This document shows positions 20,001 through 29,188 of a stretch of DNA of 64,000 bases, one piece after another. The notes below the pieces were generated by a model that did not search any database, had not been told where the DNA came from, and saw only the letters and a program-made list of their open reading frames with translations. Both the position numbers and the translations under genes were made by a program. The stretch spans positions 1-64,000 of the forward strand of contig JADNSB010000081.1 in the NCBI GenBank assembly GCA_019695575.1, read 5' to 3'. The stretch's first letter is position 1. Every line of letters begins with the position of its first letter. This DNA is from Angomonas ambiguus (lineage: Eukaryota; Euglenozoa; Kinetoplastea; Trypanosomatida; Trypanosomatidae).

Positions 20001-23000
20001 GAGAAGAAGAGATAAAGCTTCAGCTAGAAAAGACATCCTGCTTTGTGTATCCGTCAGAGTTTGAAAAACTCTTGGTACTGCTCCAGAACAACTTGCTTCA
20101 ACCGAGGAATTCAATGTACTTTGGTGATCTCACCATGTGTAATGAGTTGATCGATGTGTCAGGGGAGACCAAGAACGAAAATACAACGGTTTCCGCTGAC
20201 ACTGCTACTACTACCACTACTACTACTATTACACCAGCTACCACTACTGAACCCATAAAACGAAGCACCCATGTATTGATCAAAGGGTTGTACCTTCAGC
20301 TGTACGATCAAAAGGGTCGAAACACCCACACGGCGTCCATCTCTCAGGTAGAGTTCTGGCAGTTCCCTAATCAGGATATGCGGACTATTATTCCTGCAGT
20401 ATCCGTGACGGAAAAGTTTACCAATAAACATTTATTACTGTGTGTAGCGAGTCCCCTTCCCCCCACCATCTTGCAGGAACAGGAAAGTCTTCATCCAGAG
20501 AGCGACGATGATTGCAAGGCCGAGGCGAGTGGAGAGCCTAGTGTCAAACCTGTAGCACTCGGCGCTATTCTTCACGAGTTCCGCGCCGAAGACAGCACCA
20601 CTTCTATTACTATTGTGAATGGGACACTGGTGATGCTACCTCGCGGCATTGGCAGCCTCGTCAACACTTTACTCTCTATACAGCTACCCGCTAAGAAAGA
20701 GACGATAGAGTCGAACGACGGAAAGGAGGCCACCGCGACGGCGTTACGGGGGGAGGAGTCTTTGTCGGATCTACGTCCTCAATTTTCTCAAACGCTGAAG
20801 CCACAGACAGAAGATGCGGCACCGAAAAATGAAAAACCATCAGAGACCACGAGCAATACTTCTTTATCGACTAAAGTAGTGAGCTCATTGCAACTTCGTC
20901 TGGAGACGGGTTCGCTCAAGTTTGTTTCTGGTGATCGAGAGGTTGCTGTGGGGACGGCGACAGACATCATAGCGAAACAAGTGATGCACTCGGACCAGTC
21001 CTCTATCATCACCTTCAGCGTGTCCAAGTTTAATATGACGGATAACTACTCCGAAAACACGCTGCACCGAAACATAATTTTGGCCGATAGCAAAGTGGAT
21101 GCCACCAGCGAAGAGGAAAGTTGCCATGCAAGAAAAGTGATGGGTGTACTCGAAGATGCGTCGAATAAAGACATACAGGACAGCAACCCCGATCCACTGT
21201 TGAACCGTACCACAGTCAACCGAAGTGTGGTGTACTTTGAAATGGTCAACTATAGCACAGAGCAATTGGAGGCCGAGGCATGTTCAGGAAAACCATTCTT
21301 TTCGCGAAGCTTGGACTGCTATGTGGGAGATTTGTACATTACAGTGATACCCGGTGTAACACAGGTGATATATAATGCCATAATGGACATCAAAACGTTT
21401 ATCGCGGACCGCAATCGCACCAAGGCGTACGATTACGTATCGGAAATGGCTACCGAGGCGATGGAGCAGCACCAAGAAGAACTAGTGGAGTTGAACGTGA
21501 AGGTAAGCCATGCGGTCGTATATGTGGTACATTCCGTAGCCTCTCTAAACGGTATTTTGATATCTCCAGGGTATATACACCTCACAAATGAACTACTTCC
21601 CCCTTCGTCTTCTAACATTGAATCAGATGATCTGAAACCACTGTGGCGGGAGCGGATAAAAGTGGAGATTGACCAAATTTATGCGAGCGCGTTGGATGTG
21701 AATCTGTTTCGAGACGAGTGCTCGATTGAGATACAGTACCAGCGCAGTCTAGGCGACTTCACCGACGACCCCATCGACTACTCTGAACTGACCGTGTTAA
21801 TGCCATCCGTGAATATTATTCTCTCCAAAGAGCAAACCTTTCACTTGATGGACTTTGTGGGTATATTCAACCAACACAGCTTGGAACTAGTGGCGGCGCT
21901 ACCGGCTCCAGACTCGTCCGTGACGAGCCGCACCTCCCTCTCCGCCAGCCAATCGACTAGTGGTATCACTGTAATGACTTCTGCCGCGACAGAAGGGGTG
22001 CTGGCGGTCAAGAAGAAAAAGAAACACCATCGAAAGCATTTGAAGGAAGAGACAGAGAAAGAAGACTTGATGCCGGTAAAAGGGGAGCCTGAGAAGCCTT
22101 ATTTAAGAAAAACTCAAATCACAGTGAGCTTCTTTGAGGCTGATATTTCGGAGGTGTTCCGCATTCGTGCAGTGGGCGGGGTATGGGAATCCAGTGCCCA
22201 CCACGAAGAAGGCTACACGGGAAGCTTTTCCTTGGATGATCTGTGCTTTCAACACGCGGGTGCTCATGTGGCGGCGGATACTTCACCCATGGAGGGGGAC
22301 CTCAGCAAGACGCAACGGGCCCGACGCTCCGCCACACGAGTCGATGATGTGGTCGACCTTGTGGTCGGTCGGTCGATCTGTTTGGTTCACAAGTCTCCTC
22401 TGCAGGAAGTGGATTATGACCAGATGAGCATTTTTACCGAGTCCACGGTGGATTTCACTTCCGACCTGATAAAGGTAGCGATTTCCCCCACCATTCTCTT
22501 TGACTTTAGAGATCAGCTCTATTTGCCCTTCTTTTATCGTGTACTACAGATGCCAGTCGACCCTATACCCGTGTTGGAGCTGAAGGAAGCGAACACCGTA
22601 CTCATTGGGGACCTCGCCCTCGACGACAAGCATATCATTGTGACCACCTCCAAGCGGCGGTGCTGCTACCACCTGGACCTGAGCGGAAATCGTCTAATCT
22701 TTGCGGGTCCCCCTTCTGGGATGGTGGTACTGCTAGAGGGGTGCGAGCTCACTATCACGAACGGCACTATTGTGATCCCAGGTATGTACAGTCTGAGCTC
22801 TTATGTCAGCTTCTCCTCTGGAGCTGCCTTGCTAACGGCGGAGAGTGTAAAGATTGAGAAGGAATACCAAAACATCCCCAACAGTGGGTTTGCCCTGATG
22901 GCGTCTCGACCCCCACCGGAAGTGGTCGCCATGCGCAACAAGGAGTCCCAGTCGGGGGCAGCTTCGTCTGTTAGTTCGCAAACGGAAAGTGGACCCCAAC

Positions 23001-26000
23001 GAAGACGTTTTACATCCCCCCTCTCCACAGGCGAACACAGTGTGAAGAAAAGATCGAACCAGCTGGTGTGCACCTTCAACACCAACTCGTTTCAACTACA
23101 GATTGTATCTGAAGAGATTGCAGACTTGTCGTTTTCGTTGGTGTCCGAGTTAAAAGGAAAATTTGCTCAGGAGACGGAGAATAACGTCACCTTGACACGA
23201 AGCACCAGTCTTCAACTTTTCCAGTTGCGGTCCGGGGACGGGGAAGAACATATTCTGCTCCCTTCCAACGCCGCCTTTAGCTTCACTGGTGTGGATAATA
23301 TCAGTATTTCGTTCCTTCTTGACTCCTTTGAGGTGTGCACCCGTGCCACACTCCTCCGTTCCGTTATTGAACTTGCAAAGAGTATTTCCACTGCTTTCTT
23401 TGAGGAAACTACGGTTCAACGGGTAAAACCGACGGTGGAGTTCGAGGATGGGCAGCTGAAAAAACTATTTCCAGTGGCATCCTCGGGTGTCTGCGAACAC
23501 TGTGGACAGATGGGGGCGTACTTGGCAGATTCTCCAACCACGAATGGTAGGTTGTGCTACCGTTGTTGTACCGGTAAAGACAGTCTGCCCGCTATGGACA
23601 TCCGGTTTGAGGTGCCTGTGGTGGACTTTGTTATTTCGGGAACGATGGGGGATTTGGAGCTTTGCTACCTCCGCAACATTGTGGTGTCTGTCGACCAAAA
23701 CATGGATGTGCTGTTGACCGTGAAAGGTGCGGTATTCAGCTACAATACGCTAGTCTCGGTGTGGGAACCTTTGATTGAGGCGTTCGAGATGACCGCAACG
23801 GGCAGTCTCATCACGCACGACTACAGCGTAAGTATTCCTCGGTTTGACTCTGTCATCTCCCCCCGAAGTGTAACGGTTGTGAGTCGAATGGTGAGTGACT
23901 ACAATAGTTTGGGTTCCATACAGAAGGAGCTACGAAAGCAGTTCCGAAAGGACGCCAAGAAGCGGAATAAGGCGATTTTGGAAACTTCTGTTCGTGGGGA
24001 CTCGCTACATAAAGCAGAGCTAACGTTTGCTGAATCCCGAACCTTTAACGAAGAAATGTTCAACAGCCTTCTCATGACACAGTCTAAAAGTGTGTTTGCC
24101 AAGTCCGTTTTTGACACGAAGAGGTCAATGAACAACTTTGGCCTCCATCACCTCACCAAGGCGACGTACGCCAGGGTTCACGTCACCAACCACTGCAACG
24201 CCACTATGAGGGTGGATGACCACACCATTCTCCCACAAGCGTCCATAAAGATCAATTGTGCTCTTCGGGAGATCAAGATTGAGCGGGAGCAACCCCTTGC
24301 CAAAAGCCGCGTCTATACACTCTCTCTCAGTAATCCCCCTTTACACGCGACCGCAGAAGACTTTATTCTGGAAACCAATCTACTGATTAGTCAAGGCGAA
24401 AACCGTCGTCTAAAGAGAGGAATCAAGATGCACATTTACCCACTTCACTGCACCATGTCTATTATCTGCTTTGAGAACAACCTTCGATACCCACTGCACG
24501 TCGGTGAGGACAATTCGACACCGTTGCCTCCCAAAGAAAGACGGTATTTAAGTCCCAATGTTTCGTTGGGAGAAAAAATTAGAATTTTCCCTGTACCGTC
24601 CGGCAGCGACACCTACTGTGTTGGCGTAACCGAAGAGAAGAAGGGAGTTAGCTACAATGACGTACTGGCGGGTCGCTCGATTCAGCTCTTTTGTGGGTGC
24701 AAAGAAAATACATCAAAAGATGCGGTCATCTGTCTGTCTCTGAAACAGGAGGCGATGCGGGGAGGTATCCCGTCCTTTGTTATTTCACTCGAACCACTGT
24801 ACAGTGTTCACAACAAACTACCGTTCCCAGTGACGCTGCATATTAACCGTCACTCCACCACTAGGGAGAGGTCTGGGCTTCAATCTGGCAACACGCTAGA
24901 AGCCGTAAAGCTGGATCAGCACCATATTGAGGATATCAATTTGGGAAAAAATGTCAGGATTGAAAATTGCACCTTTCGCTTGGAAGTGCGGCAACCCGGT
25001 ACACAGATGGAAGAAGTGTACACTTCGGAAGAGTTTACCTTGGGAGTCGATGTGCTGCGATCTACCACCACGAGTCCATACTTGGTACCACTGAAAGCCT
25101 CTAAAGGCAAGGAACTGCGGGTGCGCGTTATTGTGGCGGGCAACATCGATGGCCGTATCGTCTTAACCACCCCATTTCTGTTGCTAAATCACTCCCCATT
25201 GGATCTTTCGCTTCGTGAGTGCAATAATAAGGGAGAAGCGATGACGATCGCGTCGGAGCAGAACTTCTCCAAACTTCCTTGCAACATGAACCTTCCTGTC
25301 GTTGCGTGTCCTAGAGATTTTAGCAAAGGAAAGGATGACTTCTTTGTTAATTTATTCCACGGGAACTACTCTGCCAAGGCCGTACCGCTTCATGTACAAC
25401 AGAGAGGTGTGATTCTAATGTTGGACAGCCTATCCACCACCACAAACGCTTCCGCTTCGTCACAAGGCAAAGGAAACCGAAATGCACCAAGTGCGAAATC
25501 AGAGACCCAAGTGATTCATTTAGCCTACCTGTCCCGAATTCAGGAGACGGGTGAGATACTCGTGAAGATCACCCCCCGGTGGGTTATCGTGAACCGCAGT
25601 GCTTGGCCGCTCTACGTGTCTGGCAGCCGAAGCGCCGCCATTAGCGCGATGGAGATTAACGCTGCCGCCCAAGCCGTAATTGAGTCCAAAAAGGTCAATG
25701 AAGACGACACAAAGTCGATGCGGTCTACCGGGTCTTCTACCGCGTTAGATTTTGAAGTGCAGAATATACAAAAAGAACTGAACGAGTTCACCGATAACCG
25801 AAGCTTCCGCATGAGTACGATGAACTCCACTCGTGTGGAGGCTGGTGCAGCGGCGGAGTTTTACAAGACCCCGTTGAATACCGAGTTGAGTGGGTATCAT
25901 ATGCACGTCAGCACCGATCGGGAGGCCCCGCTGTACGGTGTACCGGTGAACCTGGAAGTAATCCACAATGAGGTGGTAGTGTGTTACAAAAACACCTTTT

Positions 26001-29000
26001 ACAATGAATCCAACCAGACTATACCGTACACGGAGCTCGTAGAGGAGGAGAAGGAGGAGAAGACCACCGTGGATAACGAAGACGAACTGAGCAGTACCAG
26101 CGAAACTTCGTCCTTTATGAATTCCACCCTTGCGCCGGGTTCCAGAACAGACAGAGACGTTTTCCTAGATGTCTCCCTCGTCTCCCGTGAACCGTATACC
26201 TATGTCGTCATTGAGACCCCTTCCACCCCTCCGTTTTTACTGTTGAATCGCACCGACCGCATCATTGGTGCCGTGGACGGAAAACTAAAATCCCGACCAA
26301 TCGCTCTCGCCCCCCCTGGGTGTCAGTGTCCTTTGTTGGCTGACACCAGCACCAGCACCCTTATCGGCATCCAACTGCTCGACGAAGCCTATAAACCCAC
26401 TGATAAAACCATCTACTTTGACGTTTCCCGGCCCATGACCCATAACGAAATGGCGGCTGCTCCTTTAGGTCTCCAGTATCTTCTTTCCTACGGCGCCTTT
26501 GGACAAGTGGTGGTGGAGATCATTCAGGTTTCTCCCGTGATTCCTTATCAGACTCGCTGGCTGGCGACGCAGCCCCCGGGAGTCCATTTACTCGCCAACC
26601 TAAACGTCTTCACCCTGTCCTTGGTGCTGCCAAATAGAGACGTGGTGTTCGCGGCGATCACCGACATTCGGTTTAGTTGGGATAAAGATGATAAAAAAGA
26701 GGTCATTCGCTACAGTGTAAAGAACTTCCAAGTTGATAATCAGACAGAGATTAATCCGCAGTACGAGGCTTGCGTCTTAGCGATTCGCAAGTCCGTTGAC
26801 GCCTCCGCGATGGCGGGCTGCTTCATATGGAATATCACCCCCGTAAAGTCACTCGTTCACATGCAAGAGGTAAGAGTAGATTTTTGTCCCATCGCCGTCA
26901 GGGTGTCGGACACTATTCTCATTGAGCTCTCCCGCTTTTTTTCTGCCCTCAACGACTCCACCGCCGCAGAGACGGTCAGTGGTAAGGCCCTTCATCCAAA
27001 GTATCAGTGCCCCACAGAAGACTACTTGTTGGAGCACTCTCCCCTGTCGATGGACTTTAAGGCCACCCGTTTGGTGGTGGAACGGTTTATTGTCAACCCC
27101 ATCATCCTTCGTCTGTGGCTAGTACGGGATGTGAGCGAGGCAGACTTTTTCAGAGAGTCTATTCGGAGCAAAGACGCGGCGTTGTTTTCTATGATGATTG
27201 GTTCCTGTGACGACATCAAAGTGGTAACGCCGGGTATCGCCTGTGTGAAGCGGAGTAGCCGAATGAGTATCTTTTCCGAGTGGCTGGTGCAAAGTTACCT
27301 AGACGGGTTACTGGCTCAGCTCCGTGGTATTGTCCTGCAATACGCTTCCTCCCTTCCGTTAATTGGAGCCCCGGTGAAGTTGTTCTCCGGTATCAGCGGG
27401 GGAGCGGTTCGACTTTTCAAAGATCCAGTCGATGGACTTGCCACCTCCAACACCGGGTTCGCGGTGGGCTTGGCGAAAGGTTCCTCCAAACTCGCTCAAG
27501 GCTTCGCCAGCGGTGGGTTAGGGGCGTTTTCGAACCTCACTGATGCAGGGGCACGACTGTTTAGTATGGGAACCGGCGCGTCGGAGAAACAGAGGAAAAA
27601 CCAAAACACGCTCAACGCCATCGCCTCTGGGTTTAAGGGCATTGTGCAAAAGCCCAGGGAGGGCGCCGCGGAGAGTGGGGCAACTGGATTTTTAAAGGGG
27701 TTGTCTCAGGGTTTGTTGGGAGCGGTTACGAACCCCATCTCGGGTGCTCTGAATGATATTTCCTACGCTACAGGAACACTGGCAGACATGGTGAATGACA
27801 CCTACGTCCCTAATACGAAGCGGTTACGGAGTATTCGAAGTTTCTACGCCAACGGTGGTGTCGCCCCGTGGCAGTCGCTCATTAGTATTTATGAGTACGA
27901 ACGGTGCTCGAATCGGAGTCAGGAGCAGTGGAGCGGAGATAATCTAATGGCGGGAATTGACGGGCCGCAGTGGTACCCCTGTACTCGAGAGGAGGCCACG
28001 TTTGGGAAGGAACGGAATAAAGTGCCCCAGAACAGCTGGTTACTGGACCGGTATGAAACCAACTTCAATGGTTGGACGTTTAGTACCAAGTACTACGGAA
28101 GGTACTCGGGCAAGCAGACCGATCAGGTCCGTGTTCGCCGCAAACGCTGGGCGGCTCTGGTGAAACCTCTCCCGCATTCTCCCATCGCCGCTTACCTCAA
28201 GGTGTCCCCAGGTATGGCACGGGCAAGCGTTGGAGGGGTGTCACGATCGGCCTCCCTTCAGTTCGGTCGTACCGTGTCTTCTAGCTCTCTGAAGGACTTT
28301 ACAAAGCCCGGTGAGATGGTCTCATTGACGGCGATAGAGAGTAACGCGGGGGAGGGGACAAGCCTCAAGGGGCACTCTCGTACCAACTCCCAGTTCTTTA
28401 CTGAGGACGACGACGCGACTCACAAGTCACGGGGTTCCCATAAACGGACTGGAAGTTGGTCCCCTGGTAGTAAGTTTGGGGTAAAACACGAGTGGACAGG
28501 CTCTGCGGTGAGCTTGGAGGACTGCGGCAATAATGAGACCGCAGAGCCGCATCGTGCCCGGTTGTTAAGACCAGAATGGTGCAATGAAAAGATGTCGAGC
28601 AAGCAGCGAAAGCAAATGAAAAAAGAAGGCGCCATGCCACGCAGTGCGTCTGTCGGGTTCGGAAGCGAGTACTATATGGCGGATTCTCCCAGTACTTCTG
28701 GAAAGTCGAAAAAGAACAAAAAAGCAAGAAGCGCTACCGACAGCCCACTACCCGAATACCTCCCTCCCCTTACTGCGTACGAGGAGAGTACCCCAAAGTC
28801 GGCATACGAGTACCAAGGAAAGTCGAAAGGGATGTCCCGCTCCAAGACGCCACCGAAGAGTTCCATTTTAGTTTCCTCCGATAAGACTTCCACTGACGTT
28901 TCGACGACCGCCGCGGTAACTGTGTTTGAATACGAACGACTTCAGTCCAATGGTACCTGGGACAAGCGGCATTTACCCAAACACCGCTCTCCATGGGAGT

Positions 29001-29188
29001 TCAAGGACGGCACCCCTGCGAGCAACCGTACTTCTATTAAACCGCCTTCGGGGTATCGATGGATGGGTAGCTGGACTATAGAGAACGTGGAGAAGGAAGA
29101 GGGGTGGATTCCTCTCCCAGGGTCACCCCCGTTACGCTATCGTAAATGGACCCGTACCATCGTTAAAAAATACGAACCGAAAAAATAA
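14045..29188 (+). CDS. VPS13: Giant VPS13 bridge-like lipid-transfer protein
   Basis: 5047 aa in one uninterrupted frame, longer than human VPS13A-D (about 3200-4400). Residues 1-115 are the chorein_N cap (MLEKLVASLLVPYLSKFVED). The long middle holds the repeating beta-groove that carries lipids between membranes at contact sites. A Cys4 knuckle, C3150-x2-C3153-x17-C3171-x2-C3174, is inserted near 3150. About 3378-4090 is the VAB adaptor-binding domain: six repeats each with the hallmark Asn (VTNHCNAT, CFENNLRYPL, VHNKLPFPV, LLNHSPLDL, VIVNRSAWPL, LLNRTDRII). About 4420-4600 is the ATG2_C-like amphipathic helical region (LAKGSSKLAQGFASGGLGAF). Two dysferlin-type domains follow, about 4612-4705 and 4959-5044, separated by a Ser/Lys-rich disordered linker. 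No signal peptide or membrane helix is seen. Confidence 0.96.
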   Translation: MLEKLVASLLVPYLSKFVEDIDEQQLSISLWSGKASLNDLILKPSILDAILNPEDENGNLAGPRLPVSMYRGICKNVSLSIPYNKLYSQPVVMEIGEVLVTLQGDTSEVKTISKGVKWDRVAAEKEKGLESFEAERKKLKALKEKKEEEEKNNGESKDKEKNSNKSGLLSRLAEIVINNVIVKVDTVHLRYEDPSADTVIGAVLGGVHLLTVDGNTGEVKFTDPTNLKQMFKRFEFSGIQLYCDDERQRLANKALNRCYCSSIEDWQEWYHAMRQRVREGCVSQSTVFGPVSGSVDAAVVFKTFLKESLDIPYVNLNAKLASLSASLTRDQYTTLVKTVTVLANWSEMSSLASLRPKVPVKGNTKEWWRYVGRAVQHAVNKGKREKLLEQVSEVLKPEYQELYKSIVHKTELTPEKALSYRFVCRFMTVSDMIACRRQVYAQVAAELKTKRHLTETSTDGAAEKAAAAPPPKKGWFSWLRGSTNTTTEEEPADEEAVTLATIEKEYGISASDLEQESDGSELSLSASLPKNYSWFKGQLNLPLVHGDIEIEKGCYASLKLFQVRFAIQTFNAPNSALFHFCLQNITLSNPWSNQEDTCSASPYLRQLVEGVTVRDQEGKPRRVVVEGLTSLDGRSPAPPPTLKQIVGVEKERESDEKGRPFAEPLIDVAGCLHPVEQPLEDTQLDVALRVRVLPLRVVLDPTTIDKVLLFFRVPKGVDMSHLKNSTMQVASAMQSAASEELKASMAAVKGIYVSADASAPIIVLPKSIKASPQEPALYLSLGCVRFEAQPLRHSEIEKRLQKKEETEEMLYYNNRANFSKFFVEMTTVENAFLKPETGFMILPEVSLAADILQRIDDNNLTREAAIVRVRVPQLRVRVSVHQVFIFTSMLEAWIAYLRDSEEEAARYTDPPLFPVEPVYGSTLPQASSTETLEDAVSLKASPFTVSGLGVGVKSAHSARFASMEKENPLFRLELLIERLGVEVVEEEQTASVVQLAKPRFSLSFNHLEIILSKKRQIMKLVLHFEQPAIVDHTAKHGEVLVAPAVEVEVAIPAGMAVAVGVVAKPGVHFRIGTPFMELMETVMDIVNLIMAAKDFSSSYQPSTVTATVTAKPTIPKSNSKDLLQYQLDTVKEANEAQDYRVVDVSVVFEGKATIDFMNRYEKESEDFVFLSVDVNDSEVYIKKNSVTFGITGCISSLDASLGDRSGLLECYRNILSHPPSSQNDSSMSSTPQYSGRSRESDSVKRESDTKSWQSMQQSPHVGFSYHTSRPVMPIFEQDENGREVVKNAAELRYSKALELELGSSVLRIDVHSVMALKYYFTEGFFSRVTFLTDRTLYNGKNRKLTPPLPGPRLLMSMRVVANDVTVVLPFDARENSQDAFAAAVGHVAIQSSLRPSEGQEKTNISLSHIAFGRERNSTLLHNLLADTADIDMTVYSPLSQANQDPLVLDNSVESVNLVLQPIDMIDLGTLVKRNLTLTRLTPEELSFPPIPILQRADGEASSTTPEAKEDELSSEIVTILRAASLTVTCTEETGKRTTPVEEDASPPPNFKFSATGFVLEEISPSNHMLISWKSLELLDVRGNQNSPLVQCEIGTFELSDSLTTKPILLGDFGYRKTALKRATVVDTISATSSEMASTIHSSLLPRTMPSPKAVPETEPSITLMSVTVLSIEFTLKRFAISDQWLNLYDFFCNESVVNAWSAPPPPSLILPTSTQPTDTPSVSGFRCLITTPSVSIPFLTSNRETIMEAHVGSVFIDTISLPEGPNVAVKVKEVEVVDCISGKKILWKRKGKSINFNIKQPDNEASSEPPTPADERPPAPQPSSTGADREFLDFTFKGDPSEKKNKIAVSLGTVDLLVSVPILYGLLDYFIAPHQPLAKIANLGVMREQRERMTKMAKDITNDTTTSVSVLWFHPRLLFPPDATSVESTFSKDRIEARLGEMNTRIVVDSIASKTTVTVKIQDFYIPDIVDKCSGKFTYIMCPREREEEIKLQLEKTSCFVYPSEFEKLLVLLQNNLLQPRNSMYFGDLTMCNELIDVSGETKNENTTVSADTATTTTTTTITPATTTEPIKRSTHVLIKGLYLQLYDQKGRNTHTASISQVEFWQFPNQDMRTIIPAVSVTEKFTNKHLLLCVASPLPPTILQEQESLHPESDDDCKAEASGEPSVKPVALGAILHEFRAEDSTTSITIVNGTLVMLPRGIGSLVNTLLSIQLPAKKETIESNDGKEATATALRGEESLSDLRPQFSQTLKPQTEDAAPKNEKPSETTSNTSLSTKVVSSLQLRLETGSLKFVSGDREVAVGTATDIIAKQVMHSDQSSIITFSVSKFNMTDNYSENTLHRNIILADSKVDATSEEESCHARKVMGVLEDASNKDIQDSNPDPLLNRTTVNRSVVYFEMVNYSTEQLEAEACSGKPFFSRSLDCYVGDLYITVIPGVTQVIYNAIMDIKTFIADRNRTKAYDYVSEMATEAMEQHQEELVELNVKVSHAVVYVVHSVASLNGILISPGYIHLTNELLPPSSSNIESDDLKPLWRERIKVEIDQIYASALDVNLFRDECSIEIQYQRSLGDFTDDPIDYSELTVLMPSVNIILSKEQTFHLMDFVGIFNQHSLELVAALPAPDSSVTSRTSLSASQSTSGITVMTSAATEGVLAVKKKKKHHRKHLKEETEKEDLMPVKGEPEKPYLRKTQITVSFFEADISEVFRIRAVGGVWESSAHHEEGYTGSFSLDDLCFQHAGAHVAADTSPMEGDLSKTQRARRSATRVDDVVDLVVGRSICLVHKSPLQEVDYDQMSIFTESTVDFTSDLIKVAISPTILFDFRDQLYLPFFYRVLQMPVDPIPVLELKEANTVLIGDLALDDKHIIVTTSKRRCCYHLDLSGNRLIFAGPPSGMVVLLEGCELTITNGTIVIPGMYSLSSYVSFSSGAALLTAESVKIEKEYQNIPNSGFALMASRPPPEVVAMRNKESQSGAASSVSSQTESGPQRRRFTSPLSTGEHSVKKRSNQLVCTFNTNSFQLQIVSEEIADLSFSLVSELKGKFAQETENNVTLTRSTSLQLFQLRSGDGEEHILLPSNAAFSFTGVDNISISFLLDSFEVCTRATLLRSVIELAKSISTAFFEETTVQRVKPTVEFEDGQLKKLFPVASSGVCEHCGQMGAYLADSPTTNGRLCYRCCTGKDSLPAMDIRFEVPVVDFVISGTMGDLELCYLRNIVVSVDQNMDVLLTVKGAVFSYNTLVSVWEPLIEAFEMTATGSLITHDYSVSIPRFDSVISPRSVTVVSRMVSDYNSLGSIQKELRKQFRKDAKKRNKAILETSVRGDSLHKAELTFAESRTFNEEMFNSLLMTQSKSVFAKSVFDTKRSMNNFGLHHLTKATYARVHVTNHCNATMRVDDHTILPQASIKINCALREIKIEREQPLAKSRVYTLSLSNPPLHATAEDFILETNLLISQGENRRLKRGIKMHIYPLHCTMSIICFENNLRYPLHVGEDNSTPLPPKERRYLSPNVSLGEKIRIFPVPSGSDTYCVGVTEEKKGVSYNDVLAGRSIQLFCGCKENTSKDAVICLSLKQEAMRGGIPSFVISLEPLYSVHNKLPFPVTLHINRHSTTRERSGLQSGNTLEAVKLDQHHIEDINLGKNVRIENCTFRLEVRQPGTQMEEVYTSEEFTLGVDVLRSTTTSPYLVPLKASKGKELRVRVIVAGNIDGRIVLTTPFLLLNHSPLDLSLRECNNKGEAMTIASEQNFSKLPCNMNLPVVACPRDFSKGKDDFFVNLFHGNYSAKAVPLHVQQRGVILMLDSLSTTTNASASSQGKGNRNAPSAKSETQVIHLAYLSRIQETGEILVKITPRWVIVNRSAWPLYVSGSRSAAISAMEINAAAQAVIESKKVNEDDTKSMRSTGSSTALDFEVQNIQKELNEFTDNRSFRMSTMNSTRVEAGAAAEFYKTPLNTELSGYHMHVSTDREAPLYGVPVNLEVIHNEVVVCYKNTFYNESNQTIPYTELVEEEKEEKTTVDNEDELSSTSETSSFMNSTLAPGSRTDRDVFLDVSLVSREPYTYVVIETPSTPPFLLLNRTDRIIGAVDGKLKSRPIALAPPGCQCPLLADTSTSTLIGIQLLDEAYKPTDKTIYFDVSRPMTHNEMAAAPLGLQYLLSYGAFGQVVVEIIQVSPVIPYQTRWLATQPPGVHLLANLNVFTLSLVLPNRDVVFAAITDIRFSWDKDDKKEVIRYSVKNFQVDNQTEINPQYEACVLAIRKSVDASAMAGCFIWNITPVKSLVHMQEVRVDFCPIAVRVSDTILIELSRFFSALNDSTAAETVSGKALHPKYQCPTEDYLLEHSPLSMDFKATRLVVERFIVNPIILRLWLVRDVSEADFFRESIRSKDAALFSMMIGSCDDIKVVTPGIACVKRSSRMSIFSEWLVQSYLDGLLAQLRGIVLQYASSLPLIGAPVKLFSGISGGAVRLFKDPVDGLATSNTGFAVGLAKGSSKLAQGFASGGLGAFSNLTDAGARLFSMGTGASEKQRKNQNTLNAIASGFKGIVQKPREGAAESGATGFLKGLSQGLLGAVTNPISGALNDISYATGTLADMVNDTYVPNTKRLRSIRSFYANGGVAPWQSLISIYEYERCSNRSQEQWSGDNLMAGIDGPQWYPCTREEATFGKERNKVPQNSWLLDRYETNFNGWTFSTKYYGRYSGKQTDQVRVRRKRWAALVKPLPHSPIAAYLKVSPGMARASVGGVSRSASLQFGRTVSSSSLKDFTKPGEMVSLTAIESNAGEGTSLKGHSRTNSQFFTEDDDATHKSRGSHKRTGSWSPGSKFGVKHEWTGSAVSLEDCGNNETAEPHRARLLRPEWCNEKMSSKQRKQMKKEGAMPRSASVGFGSEYYMADSPSTSGKSKKNKKARSATDSPLPEYLPPLTAYEESTPKSAYEYQGKSKGMSRSKTPPKSSILVSSDKTSTDVSTTAAVTVFEYERLQSNGTWDKRHLPKHRSPWEFKDGTPASNRTSIKPPSGYRWMGSWTIENVEKEEGWIPLPGSPPLRYRKWTRTIVKKYEPKK

